Shown here one piece after another: positions 26,364 to 35,168 of a stretch of DNA of 51,105 bases (the stretch's first letter is position 1; the number at the start of each line of letters is the position of its first letter). The notes under the pieces were generated by a model. It saw only the letters and a program-made list of their open reading frames with translations, was not told where the DNA came from and did not search any database. Source of the stretch: Kiritimatiellia bacterium (GTDB lineage: Bacteria > Verrucomicrobiota > Kiritimatiellia > JAAZAB01); contig JAQUMN010000026.1 in the NCBI GenBank assembly GCA_028718125.1, positions 1 to 51,105 of the forward strand, given 5' to 3'. Made by a program: the position numbers and the translations under genes.

Positions 26364-26426
26364 GCAGGCGCTCCGCCCTCCAATGTCGCCAAAAATTGGC
26401 GTTCATGGAGGGGCGAGCTCCTGCGA
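26361..26426. repeat. Intergenic inverted repeat
   Basis: tcgcaggcgctccgccctc (26362-26380) pairs with a tggaggggcgagctcctgcg segment (26406-26425), 18 of 21 positions. It lies in the 344-base gap between the FG-GAP gene and the solute-binding lipoprotein, where no gene is seen. It may form a hairpin in RNA, but no T-run follows directly. Confidence 0.45.
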
Positions 26427-26567
26427 GACCAGTTCTTAACGCAGCCCTGGCCCTGATGCCGCGGGCTCGTTTTTTACCTTGATTCATTTTGACTGGGTGA
26501 TAAGATAAAAAGCTACAGGCACAGGCATAATTTGAAATTCAATGTTTTCAACGGAGAGGCAGGGATT

Positions 26568-27353
26568 ATGAATAAGGTCATAACAGGCTTCATGGCGATA
26601 CTGGTGCTGGGTGCGGGCATCTTTTTCTCCGGATGCAAAACCGCGTCTGTTCCCGGCAGAAGTATGAATCCGACCCTGTATGTCGGCATTACACCGGATT
26701 GTCCCCCGATCATCTTCAAGAAAGACGGTCAAATTTTAGGCCTGGAGGCGGACTTGGCGCACGAAATGGCCAAAGCCCTGGACCGCCCGCTCCTGTTTGT
26801 GGAAGTTCCCTGGGAACAGCAGATCAATTTGCTCATGGCCGACAAGTTTGACGTCATCATGTCGGGCATGACCATTACGCGGGAACGCCAGGTCCGTATC
26901 GACTTCTGCGAACCGCACCTTCAGCAGGGTCAAATGGCCCTGGTGCGGCGCACGGACCTGGACCGGTTCGGCACTTCGTCGCAGATTTGTAACGCCAACG
27001 CCAATTTCGCTGTCCAGAGAAAGACCACCGGGGATATTTTTGTCCAGCAGGTCTGCCGGAACGCGGCCAGTGTGGGCAACTTGGCTCCGGCCGACGCTGC
27101 CCAGGCAATCTGCTGCAAAATGATCGATATTTACATTCACGATGCGCCCGTCATCATCTGGATGGCATCCGAGAATGAAGCCGACCTGACCACGGTGCCC
27201 ATCCAGACCCCCACGCAATCCATCGCCTGGGGGGTCAAGAAGACCGATGTGGAACTGCGGGACACCTTGAATAAAGTCCTGGCGCAGTGGAAACAGGACG
27301 GCACGCTGGACCGCATCCGCCAACGCTGGCTCCCCGGCGACATGGGGAAATAA
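26568..27353 (+). CDS. Extracellular solute-binding lipoprotein (amino-acid ABC transporter type)
   Basis: 261 residues from ATG 26568 (a GGAGAGG site lies upstream; an earlier ATG at 26532 would place 12 residues before the signal). The lipobox FFSGC gives Cys23 as the lipidated residue. The family 3 solute-binding fold follows: LYVGITPDCPPIIFKKDG, GLEADLAHEMAKAL, MADKFDVIMSGMTITRERQ and IDFCEPHL, the usual pattern for amino-acid binding proteins. No permease or ATPase gene is adjacent, so it either works with a transporter encoded elsewhere or serves as a sensor. It is followed closely by the flavoprotein gene. Confidence 0.87.
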   Translation: MNKVITGFMAILVLGAGIFFSGCKTASVPGRSMNPTLYVGITPDCPPIIFKKDGQILGLEADLAHEMAKALDRPLLFVEVPWEQQINLLMADKFDVIMSGMTITRERQVRIDFCEPHLQQGQMALVRRTDLDRFGTSSQICNANANFAVQRKTTGDIFVQQVCRNAASVGNLAPADAAQAICCKMIDIYIHDAPVIIWMASENEADLTTVPIQTPTQSIAWGVKKTDVELRDTLNKVLAQWKQDGTLDRIRQRWLPGDMGK

Positions 27354-27383
27354 GGCGACGCGGCAATGGAAAAGGAGGTGCGC

Positions 27384-27962
27384 ATGAAGGTTGTGGCTTT
27401 TAACGGCAGCCCCCGCAAGGATGGCAATACCGCCGCCATGCTCCGGCATGTACTGCAGGAACTCGAACGCGAAGGCATTCAGACCGAACTTGTGCAACTG
27501 GCCGATCTTAAGCTCCGGGGATGCCGAGCCTGTTACCAGTGTTTCACCGCCAAAAACCGGCATTGCGCCCTCGCCGACGACGGCCTGAACGCCTGTATTG
27601 ACAAGATGCTCTCCGCGGACGGCATCCTGTTAGGCTCGCCCACCTATTTTGCCGATCTCACCGCCGACCTCAAGGCGCTCATTGACCGCGCCGGCATGAC
27701 TGCCCGTGCCAACGACGAAATGTTCCGGCGCAAGATCGGCGCGGCTGTGGTGGCCGTGCGGCGAGCCGGCGCGATCCACGCCTTCGATTCGATCAACCAC
27801 TTCTTCCTCATCAGCCAGATGATCGTGCCCGGCTCCTGCTACTGGAATATCGCGCTCGGTCGCGAAAAGGAAGAGGCGGAAAAAGACAAGGAAGGCGTGC
27901 ACACCATGCAAGTCCTGGGGCAGAACATGGCCTGGCTGATGAAACACATTGCCCGGGCCTGA
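27384..27962 (+). CDS. Iron-sulfur flavoprotein, NADPH-dependent FMN reductase fold
   Basis: 192 residues from ATG 27384, preceded by a full AAGGAGG site. FNGSPRKDGNTAAML is the FMN phosphate-binding loop of the flavodoxin-like fold. CRACYQCFTAKNRHC gives C-x2-C-x2-C-x7-C, the compact [4Fe-4S] motif of iron-sulfur flavoproteins. GILLGSPTYFADLTADLKA is the second flavin contact. Such proteins move electrons in anaerobes or reduce oxygen species or quinones. It starts 30 bases after the solute-binding gene, so the two probably share a transcript. The physiological partner is unknown. Confidence 0.88.
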   Translation: MKVVAFNGSPRKDGNTAAMLRHVLQELEREGIQTELVQLADLKLRGCRACYQCFTAKNRHCALADDGLNACIDKMLSADGILLGSPTYFADLTADLKALIDRAGMTARANDEMFRRKIGAAVVAVRRAGAIHAFDSINHFFLISQMIVPGSCYWNIALGREKEEAEKDKEGVHTMQVLGQNMAWLMKHIARA

Positions 27963-28008
27963 ACCCCGTTTTTGGCAAGGCTACGTTGGGCAGGCCCGCC
28001 GGCAGCCG

Positions 28009-28092
28009 CTACTTTTTTTTCGTCAGGCGGAAAAACAGGATCAGCGCGACGATCAGGATCACCGGCACGAAGATTAACCATAGATTGGACAT
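28009..28092 (-). CDS. Small single-span membrane protein (27 residues), tentative
   Basis: ATG 28092 to TAG 28009 codes a 27-residue peptide: MSNLW, about 17 hydrophobic residues (LIFVPVILIVALILFF) and RLTKKK at the end. The composition is that of a single transmembrane helix with a positive cytoplasmic tail. The ribosome site is weak. The surrounding 388-base gap (27963-28350) has no other gene. It could equally be chance, since the A8 run makes the Lys tail and the stop. Confidence 0.4.
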   Translation of the reverse strand: MSNLWLIFVPVILIVALILFFRLTKKK

Positions 28093-28350
28093 AAGTTCAC
28101 TCTTGCGTGTTAATTGCAAAACGCGCGTTTTACAGGAATTCAAAAGCCAGAAAATATCCCGACCTCTTTGCAGTCATTTCGCCTTATTTTCCCGGCCCTG
28201 TCAATACTGGTTTTTTCTGGATGTGAAATGCTAAGCTAACCCGGCGTCGCCCGTCGGGCTATGCCGGGTCAATGACCGGTCCCGACCATCTTCCGGATAA
28301 TTGCGTAATTGGGGATGAAGAAAGGCGGGCCGGCGTTCGCATAGCTGTCC

Positions 28351-29694
28351 TCATGTTTTGGATCTTCGCCAAACCGCGCGAATGTTTCTAAGCGTCGCTT
28401 TCACCAGAACGGCGGCGGCCATTTCGTCATATTTCGTTTCGTAGACTTCGTAATCGCCCTCGGCATAAGCTTCCCGTGTCGGCAGATAGTCTGAGGTTTC
28501 ATGCGTATTGGCCAATCCGACAATCAAGGTTCGGGGACATGAGGACCGCTTTTTAACATCCAGTCCGGCCGTGACAAATACTTCCCCGGGGAAAGTGGCG
28601 AAAACCATTTCATTTACGACCAGCGCTTGCAGCTCGACCTTGGCCGAACGTTTCCATTTTCCCGAATAAAATTGGATGGCCCCATTATGGATCAGCTCGG
28701 CAAAAAACACCGCCACCTTGGCGCGTTCGATGCACGTGAGCGATGGGCGCCGTCCCTTTTTGACCTGGGCCAGCTCCCGTTTGGCGTTTGCCAGCCTCCG
28801 CTTCGCTTCCGACACTGTCACAGGATAGGTCTTGCGAAGCGGCAGATCAATAAAGGTCGTGCGTGTGCGCAAGATCCGGAGACGATGCGTGGAAATCTGC
28901 GCTAGACAACCGGCCGCCGCGATGCCCACATTCCGCCCAATACGTTCGGCTTCTGCCCAGGTTCGCGTCGGAAGCCTGGCGGCCACGGCGGACAAACCGG
29001 CGCTATAGCCGGGATTGATATCGCCGGCTGATCCGCCTAAATACATTGCCATGACATTACGGTTGGTTTGTCGTTTGACGGCTTGAATCGCGTAAAAAGG
29101 CCAGTCCTCTGTCACCAACTTATTCCGCGCATCCAAACAGGTTCCATGGCAGGCATAATTGAACACCACGCCCCGCAATTGGCCATCAAGGTCTTCGATT
29201 TTCAGAACACCAACTTGGGTATCCACCGGCAACCCGCCGTAATCAAGGTAACGGCGATTCTTGCCGCCTTCGGATACTTGAGCAAAACCATATCCTAACT
29301 TGGCCGGGAAACGAGCGGCCCAGGCCTTTTTTAAACATGCCACGCAGTTCTTTTTAAGCAATTCAGCGTAGGCTCCGCGAACATAAGGCGCTGAATGCGT
29401 GTGGGTTGCATGAATCATAATCCGAGTTGGCTCAATGCCCGTGGTGCGGCTCCCGGCTTCACGAATAGCGCGGGTAATATCCGCATCCAGGATGCATACC
29501 GGGATGCTGAGAATTGCAGCCGCCACGCCATTATTCTCCAAAACCAGGCTGCGTATATGCAGATCGTCATGTATTCCGGTGGCTGGCCTTTGCCATGCGC
29601 TATATCCAGCCAAGTCTGTGCCCAACTTCGGGTTGACCACAACCTCCGCTAATCCAGCCTTACCGTTTTTTTGTCCACCTGTTTTTCTGGTCAT
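28351..29694 (-). CDS. Ceramidase-like protein (neutral/alkaline non-lysosomal ceramidase family)
   Basis: 447 residues from ATG 29694 with GAGGAGA about 6 bases before it. The family pattern is clear: VVVNPKLGTDLAGYSA, IHDDLHIRSLVLENN, MIHATHTHSAPYVRG (zinc-ligand His pair), VVFNYACHGTCLDA and GGSAGDINPGYS, then the C-terminal MVFATFPGEVFV and ANTHETSDYLPTREAYAEGD. Fungal and bacterial relatives hydrolyse ceramide, but the shorter members abundant in PVC genomes lack a signal peptide and sit in carbohydrate loci, so the substrate is open. An independent monocistronic gene. A degraded paralogue lies at 243-829. Confidence 0.82.
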   Translation of the reverse strand: MTRKTGGQKNGKAGLAEVVVNPKLGTDLAGYSAWQRPATGIHDDLHIRSLVLENNGVAAAILSIPVCILDADITRAIREAGSRTTGIEPTRIMIHATHTHSAPYVRGAYAELLKKNCVACLKKAWAARFPAKLGYGFAQVSEGGKNRRYLDYGGLPVDTQVGVLKIEDLDGQLRGVVFNYACHGTCLDARNKLVTEDWPFYAIQAVKRQTNRNVMAMYLGGSAGDINPGYSAGLSAVAARLPTRTWAEAERIGRNVGIAAAGCLAQISTHRLRILRTRTTFIDLPLRKTYPVTVSEAKRRLANAKRELAQVKKGRRPSLTCIERAKVAVFFAELIHNGAIQFYSGKWKRSAKVELQALVVNEMVFATFPGEVFVTAGLDVKKRSSCPRTLIVGLANTHETSDYLPTREAYAEGDYEVYETKYDEMAAAVLVKATLRNIRAVWRRSKT

Positions 29695-30157
29695 TTGAAA
29701 TTCTCCTCAGAACGACTTTTTCGACATTTTTTTTATTTTCAACATATAGTCTGTGCTTTGACTTGACGTGGGAAAGCTTGCAGATATATAAAGAAAGTAC
29801 AAGGAAATATGTGATAATTTAAGGTGGAAAGGCCTCTGACATCTTTTGTTATTTTGCCGGACGAAACTCGCGCCATCGCCGACGCCTTGCTCGGAGTTGT
29901 TCGGAAATTGCGCCTGGCCAAGCGCTGTCTAATATAAAATGGATCCACCCGCTGTTCCGGTTGCCTTGCCGCCGTTTTTCTTTTTTTACGACTCGCGGGA
30001 GTTGAAGATTCGCGTTCAAAGAATAATCTTGCGCTGCTTTATCGATCGCGCACAATCCGTAAAAACCGGTATAATCGTGAAAATCTCGCCTAAGGCCACG
30101 CGTGATAATAGTTAATGGCTATGATAATTATCTTGTCCGCAAGTATTTACGAAAATA
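29695..30157. other. Intergenic region without a recognised gene
   Basis: About 460 bases between the ceramidase-like gene and mnmG. Short open frames exist on the minus strand (for example Arg-rich LRARRRRWREFRPAK ending near 29849), but none has a ribosome site or an integrity I trust. A TATATG box about 50 bases before the ceramidase gene might be its -10 element. Confidence 0.4.
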
Positions 30158-30166
30158 CTACTTGCG
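30138..30166 (-). terminator. Hairpin at the end of mnmG
   Basis: AGTATTT-acga-AAATACT forms a perfect 7-base stem, extended by CGCA/TGCG on the outside with a small bulge. It spans the mnmG stop codon (30158-30160). No T-run follows on the minus strand, so it is only a possible terminator or mRNA stabiliser. Confidence 0.3.
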
Positions 30167-32050
30167 TCCGCGCTTTATCGACACGGATAAAATAGCAATA
30201 TCGGCGGGATTAACTCCGGGGATCCTGGATGCCTGGCCGAGATTGGCAGGCCTGACCTTTTTTAGTTTCTGGCGTGATTCAAACTTCAGGGTCTTGATTT
30301 CATCATAATCAATCGACGGAGGAATAAGAGAGCTTTCGCTTTTATCCAGGCGGATGATCTGATCTTCCTCGCGTTCAATATAACCCTGGTATTTGGCACG
30401 AATTTCGATCTGCCGAATAACTTCGTCAGGTAATTTTTTAGCGCTTGGTAAATCTTTGTATTTCATTTCCGGACGGCACAGCATTTGAATCAGTGTATGA
30501 CCGTCATAATAGGCCTTTCCCAGTCGTTCTATTTCAGTCTTGATTGTAATAATATTGTCATCAATTTCATCCGTCACTACCTTCGGAACAATGCCTATTT
30601 TTTTAGCAATATTAAGCATTCTTAAGTTGGCATTATCCTGTCTAAGTAATAGTCGGTGCTCTGCACGTGAGGTAAAAATACGATAGGGTTCATCAATACC
30701 TTTAGTGACAAGATCATCAATAAGAACGCCTATATACGACTCATTCCGACTGAAATTAACAGGTTGTTCACACCGTACCTTTATGACTGCATTTATTCCA
30801 GCCACAAAGCCTTGCGCAGCCGCTTCTTCGTAACCGGTTGTGCCGTTGATCTGTCCGGCAAAAAACAAATTTTCCACCAATTTCGATTCAAGCGTTTGAG
30901 TCAGTTGAGTAGGATCGGAATAGTCATATTCAATAGCATAGGCATAGTGAATAAACTCAGCCCGTTCAAGTCCAGGTATCGATCGAATTAATTCTTTTTG
31001 AATTGCTTCCGGGAGGCTGTTGGAAAGCCCGTTCGGGTATATTTCCATCGACTGACGCCCCTCTGGTTCAATGAAGACATGATGCTGTGAACGCTCTGGA
31101 AATTTTACGATTTTATCCTCAATGGATGGACAATACCGTACTCCAGGACTTTTTATATATCCACCATAGAGTGAACTTTGAGTTATGTTTTGGCGGATGA
31201 TATCGTGTGTCTGTTGGGTAGTATGTGTCAAATAACAAGGTAATTGGTCACTTCCAGGTACCCATGGGCGCATGGCATTATTAACATGTTCCACGTGGAA
31301 CATGTTTTTCATCCATTCGATACCAGCATAATGATGTTCCACGTGGAACATTTTCAAATCTTCTCTTGCCGATCTTGAAAATAAGGCTGGGGGTTCAATT
31401 CCTGGCTGAATAGCCATTTTGGCATAATTAATTGAATTTTTATCCAATCGCGGCGGTGTGCCCGTCTTAAATCGTGCCAGAGATAGTCCTAGTTTTCTTA
31501 ATGATTCGCTTAACTGAACAGATGCTTGTTCGTCATATCTGCCACCAGGATAGCTCTTATTCCCAATATAAATTGTCCCATTCAAAAATGTTCCGGTCGC
31601 TAATATTATAGTTTTACCTTTTATAGATTCGCTGTTTTTTAACTTAATTCCTCTTAATTTACCGTTTTCAACCCATATTCCAGTTGCCATATTTTCGATA
31701 ATAACAAGGTTGTTTGTGGCATTTAATATAGCCTGCATTCTTAAGGAAAATGCGGCTTTATCACATTGGGCGCGATATGATTGAACGGCTGGACCTTTCC
31801 TGGTATTCAAAATACGGAATTGAATTCCAGTATAATCCGTATTGACTGCAATTTCACCACCCAACGCATCCAACTCGCAAATAAGATGTGATTTTCCTAT
31901 GCCACCGATCGAGGGATTGCATGACATGCGAGCAATGGCTTTTTGATCGATAGTAATTAATGCTGTTTGGGCACCCATCCTGGCAGCAACAAGCGCGGCT
32001 TCACAACCGGCATGACCGGCTCCGACGACGATAACATCAAATGTATTCAT
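30158..32050 (-). CDS. mnmG: tRNA uridine-5-carboxymethylaminomethyl modification protein MnmG (GidA), with parS-bearing insertion
   Basis: 630 residues from ATG 32050 (a TTG 15 bases earlier is less likely). [20 protein letters not shown] is the FAD dinucleotide motif. [37 protein letters not shown] and [19 protein letters not shown] are standard MnmG blocks. With MnmE it installs the cmnm5 group on wobble uridine 34. Relative to E. coli MnmG there are about 33 extra residues between PALFS and PCYLTHT. Residues 234-239 and 250-255 in this loop are both MFHVEH, coded by two parS-type palindromes. The gene is visibly more AT-rich than its neighbours. mnmE lies upstream on the same strand with a gap of about 190 bases. 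Confidence 0.95.
   Translation of the reverse strand: MNTFDVIVVGAGHAGCEAALVAARMGAQTALITIDQKAIARMSCNPSIGGIGKSHLICELDALGGEIAVNTDYTGIQFRILNTRKGPAVQSYRAQCDKAAFSLRMQAILNATNNLVIIENMATGIWVENGKLRGIKLKNSESIKGKTIILATGTFLNGTIYIGNKSYPGGRYDEQASVQLSESLRKLGLSLARFKTGTPPRLDKNSINYAKMAIQPGIEPPALFSRSAREDLKMFHVEHHYAGIEWMKNMFHVEHVNNAMRPWVPGSDQLPCYLTHTTQQTHDIIRQNITQSSLYGGYIKSPGVRYCPSIEDKIVKFPERSQHHVFIEPEGRQSMEIYPNGLSNSLPEAIQKELIRSIPGLERAEFIHYAYAIEYDYSDPTQLTQTLESKLVENLFFAGQINGTTGYEEAAAQGFVAGINAVIKVRCEQPVNFSRNESYIGVLIDDLVTKGIDEPYRIFTSRAEHRLLLRQDNANLRMLNIAKKIGIVPKVVTDEIDDNIITIKTEIERLGKAYYDGHTLIQMLCRPEMKYKDLPSAKKLPDEVIRQIEIRAKYQGYIEREEDQIIRLDKSESSLIPPSIDYDEIKTLKFESRQKLKKVRPANLGQASRIPGVNPADIAILSVSIKRGRK
31287..31302. 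promoter_or_regulatory. parS-type centromere site 1, inside mnmG
   Basis: TGTTCCACGTGGAACA, a perfect 16-base palindrome, and perfect symmetry continues to 31283-31306 (24 bases). It equals the parS sequence known from proteobacteria and is close to the Bacillus consensus TGTTTCACGTGAAACA. ParB would load here and ParA would segregate the origin region. It codes residues of the second MFHVEH in MnmG. Confidence 0.85.
31335..31350. promoter_or_regulatory. parS-type centromere site 2, inside mnmG
   Basis: A second exact copy of TGTTCCACGTGGAACA, symmetric over 18 bases (31334-31351). It lies 48 bases centre to centre from site 1 and in the same reading frame, coding the first MFHVEH. Two such palindromes by chance within 64 bases is very unlikely, which supports a functional ParB-loading pair. 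Confidence 0.85.
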
Positions 32051-32244
32051 CAAATTCCGTGGCAATTAAAAGGGGTGGGCGCCTAATTGTGAATGATAAG
32101 ATAAACACGGATATTAAAGATAAATATAAAAATAAGTATATCTTCTTTGCCTGCCAGTATCATTGGGAATTCTGTCTATCCGTGGTTCTGCCTGTGCGGA
32201 TCCGCCGGGGCTGAAAATTTTTTGCTGATGAATCTCATGCCTAA

Positions 32245-33612
32245 CTATTTTCCAACACAAAATCTGGAAAAAATTGAATTCAATAATTCATCGTAATATG
32301 CCTTGCCGGTAATCTGGCCTAAAGATTCAATAGCAAATCGCAACCGAGCGGCCGCCAGAACAATGGTTTCATTTTGTCCCGATTCCAAAATTGTTACTGC
32401 TTCTTTTATATCCACAAATGATTTTTGAAGGATCTTCTTGTGGCGTTCAGAAATTACGGCGCGTGGCTGTCCGGAATAAGTGAGCCCTAAACGCTCAATT
32501 ATACATCTCTTTATTTCTATAAGTCCTTTACCAGTATTTAATTGTGCTTTTATATTATAAAATACTGGCACATCTTTTTCTTGAATGATTATACCCAAGT
32601 CAATCTTGTTAATAATGATGATGGATTGAGCGGCCTTCAGAGAATTTAACTGGGCATGGTCTTCAATGCCCAAGGTCTGGGAGCCATCTATAATATATAG
32701 ATGAAGATCCGCTTTCTGCATATGGATCCTGGCACGTCGAACGCCTTCCCGTTCGATCTCGCAAGTTGTGTTTCTTAATCCGGCAGTGTCCACCAACCGA
32801 ATCGGAATTCCTTCCAGGATAATCGTCTCCTCCAGAGTGTCGCGGGTCGTTCCCGGTATGGGTGATACAATGGCCCGATTCCTTCCAAGCAGCGCGTTCA
32901 GCAAGGTGGATTTGCCGACATTTGGCCGGCCTGATATGACGACTAAAGCTCCCTCGCGCAACAAATGCCCTTCTTCCCAGGTTTCCAGAACGCCGCGGAT
33001 TTGCTCCAAGACCTTATGTGCTTGCGCGATCCCATCGGGGATCAGCGCTGGAGGCGTATCATCCTCCGAAAAATCCAGCGCCGCTTCAAGGTCGGCGCAC
33101 AAGTGCAAAGCGTTATCGTATATATCGTTAAATGAATCACTTAGACTACCATTAAGCTGTTCTACGGCCGCAGCGGCGCTCCGGTCCGATTGCGCCCGGA
33201 TAAGATCCAGAACCGCTTCGGCCTGGACAAGGTCAATGCGTCCGTTTAAAAATGCCCGTTTTGTAAATTCGCCCGGTTCGGCCAGGCGCACGCCTTCATG
33301 TAATATTGTTTGCAGAATACGCCGCGCAGAAACAAAACCCCCATGGCACTGAATTTCCACCACATCCTCGCGCGTGTAACTGTGCGGGGCGCGCATGACG
33401 AGCAGAAGGGCTTCATCAATAATGCGTTCGTTTAACCTGACAAAGCCGCGCATAAAAGCGCCCGGCGGACGGCGCGAAGGCGGCTCGCCGGCATGGGAAA
33501 AAATGTGGTCGGCGACCGTCAGACTATTATTGCCTGAAATGCGGATAATGGCAATTCCGGCTTCGCCCGGCGCGGTAGCAATAGCGGCGATGGTATCGGG
33601 CTGGTAATTCAT
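32245..33612 (-). CDS. mnmE: tRNA modification GTPase MnmE (TrmE)
   Basis: 455 residues. The N-terminal tetrahydrofolate-binding domain starts DTIAAIATAPGEAGIAIIRI and includes PGAFMRGFV, VVEIQCHGGF and RAFLNGRIDLVQAEAV. The G domain has G1 GRPNVGKSTLLN, the PGTTRDT switch, G3 DTAGLR and G4 NKID. The protein ends FCVGK, the conserved C-x-G-K with the functional Cys at 452. It acts with MnmG on tRNA U34. Upstream, 33613-33777 holds a low-complexity GACGGA/GACGAC-type stretch and the divergent glycosyltransferase start. Confidence 0.95.
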   Translation of the reverse strand: MNYQPDTIAAIATAPGEAGIAIIRISGNNSLTVADHIFSHAGEPPSRRPPGAFMRGFVRLNERIIDEALLLVMRAPHSYTREDVVEIQCHGGFVSARRILQTILHEGVRLAEPGEFTKRAFLNGRIDLVQAEAVLDLIRAQSDRSAAAAVEQLNGSLSDSFNDIYDNALHLCADLEAALDFSEDDTPPALIPDGIAQAHKVLEQIRGVLETWEEGHLLREGALVVISGRPNVGKSTLLNALLGRNRAIVSPIPGTTRDTLEETIILEGIPIRLVDTAGLRNTTCEIEREGVRRARIHMQKADLHLYIIDGSQTLGIEDHAQLNSLKAAQSIIIINKIDLGIIIQEKDVPVFYNIKAQLNTGKGLIEIKRCIIERLGLTYSGQPRAVISERHKKILQKSFVDIKEAVTILESGQNETIVLAAARLRFAIESLGQITGKAYYDELLNSIFSRFCVGK

Positions 33613-33777
33613 TGAAGAGAGATTCTTGCAAATTTTGGTGAATTTGCAACCATGGATCGGGAAGACGGTGAACGGAAGACTGACGACGGACGACTAACCG
33701 GAAGGGGCGGACGGCATGAAGAGCGCAGACAGAGGAATTTCCAAGCCGTGAACCGATGAACCATTCCTTAAATTCAT

Positions 33778-34986
33778 ATGAAAATTCTTTTTCTTACCAA
33801 GTTATTACCGCATTCTCTGGGCATCAGCGGATCCATAATCATTTATAATCGCATCCGTTACCTGGTGGAGTGTGGCCACGAGGTTAGCCTGCTTTCATTC
33901 ATGCGTCCGGAAGATGAACCTTATGTGGCCGGGATTCGACCGCTGGTGACCGAACTCGAACTGGTTCAGGCGCCGCAGGTGGAGTCGCCGTTTAAGCGCT
34001 TGGCATACCAATTGTTTTCCACCACGCCCTCGCCGTTTCGCGAGATGCGCTCTTGGACCATGCGTTCCCGCCTGGGTGCAATGGTGGAGCGCTCCCACGT
34101 TAACGTGGTTATCGCCGAGTTTTCCGCAATGGGGCAGTATCTGTATCGCAATCCCTATTTATCCGCTGTGCGCCGCATCATTTCCTGCCACGAATGCTGT
34201 ACGAAAGCATTTGCGACAGCCATTCGCTTTCATCGCTGGTCGCCAGGAGGGATAATGAAACGGATCGGGCTTAACCAGGTTCGGCAGTATGAATTTGCCA
34301 TGTACCACAATGCGGATCATGTGCTGGTTCTTACGCCCCAGGAGCGGTATGTCCTGCTGAACTATGCGCCCAACCTTCGCGTCACCGTGGTTCCGCACTA
34401 CGTGGACGCGAATTATTACTCTACGGTCCCGATGGCGAAACGGGAAGAAAGCCTGATCTTTGTCGGATATTATTTTAACGAATCCAACCGGGATGCCGTC
34501 CACTGGTTCGTACGCACAGTCTGGCCGCAACTGAAAAAAAATCGTCCGAACCTGAAATTTTATATTGTTGGACGGGGCGACACGCCGGCGATCCGCAACC
34601 TGGCGCGGCGCGACCCGCAGATTGTAGTCACCGGTGAAGTCCAGGATATCCGGTCTTTCCTGGCCAAGGCCCGGGTGTTTATCTGTCCGATCCGCATCGG
34701 CTCGGGGTTCCGCGCCAAAATCCTGGAAGCAATGGCCAGCGGTGTGCCGGTGGTTTCAACATCGTTGGGCGCGGAAGGCATTCCCTCCGGGGGCGGCGAA
34801 ACGCTCCTGCTGGCGGATACGCCCGGGCAAATGCTGAAATGTATTCGCCTGTTACTTTCGGATGAGGGCTTATGTGCAGCCATGGCCGTCAAGGCCCGGG
34901 AATTGGTCGTCAATCGCTTCGCTAGCGAAAACGGAATGGCCGCGCTCAATCACGTGATCAACGATGTGGTCGCGGGGAGGGATTAA
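33778..34986 (+). CDS. Glycosyltransferase family 4-like (GT-B) protein
   Basis: 402 residues. Its N-terminus is KILFLTKLLPHSLGISGS, the Rossmann start of GT-B enzymes acting on NDP-sugars. The C-terminal half shows LIFVGYYFNESNRDAVHWF, FYIVGRGDTPAIRNLA and VFICPIRIGSGFRAKILEAM ending ASGVPVVSTSLGAEGI, with the E-x7-E-type donor site. It resembles the sugar transferases linked to exopolysaccharide/PEP-CTERM systems, but no such genes are in the window. Probably membrane-associated in polysaccharide synthesis. It is divergent from mnmE. Confidence 0.83.
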   Translation: MKILFLTKLLPHSLGISGSIIIYNRIRYLVECGHEVSLLSFMRPEDEPYVAGIRPLVTELELVQAPQVESPFKRLAYQLFSTTPSPFREMRSWTMRSRLGAMVERSHVNVVIAEFSAMGQYLYRNPYLSAVRRIISCHECCTKAFATAIRFHRWSPGGIMKRIGLNQVRQYEFAMYHNADHVLVLTPQERYVLLNYAPNLRVTVVPHYVDANYYSTVPMAKREESLIFVGYYFNESNRDAVHWFVRTVWPQLKKNRPNLKFYIVGRGDTPAIRNLARRDPQIVVTGEVQDIRSFLAKARVFICPIRIGSGFRAKILEAMASGVPVVSTSLGAEGIPSGGGETLLLADTPGQMLKCIRLLLSDEGLCAAMAVKARELVVNRFASENGMAALNHVINDVVAGRD

Positions 34987-35168
34987 CGTCTTTACCGTAA
35001 ACACACACGTTTTTGCGTGCAGGTTTCCTGGAGAATATCCAATATCCGGCAGTTAACAGCCAATTATGAAGAAAAGGGTGAAAGAAGCGTCTCCTTAGTC
35101 GAATACTTTGGCATTGGAAATTCTTTGTTGATTATTGGGTGTTGGTTGTGGGCTAAGCCCTCCTCGGA

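Noticed and set aside
29739..30055. Arg-rich short frames between the ceramidase-like gene and mnmG
   Set aside because: Two frames overlap with no ribosome sites and no recognised homology, so they are not reported as genes.
31283..31351. The mnmG palindromes as transcription terminators or attenuators
   Set aside because: They lie mid-gene, have no T-run, no loop, and match parS exactly twice.
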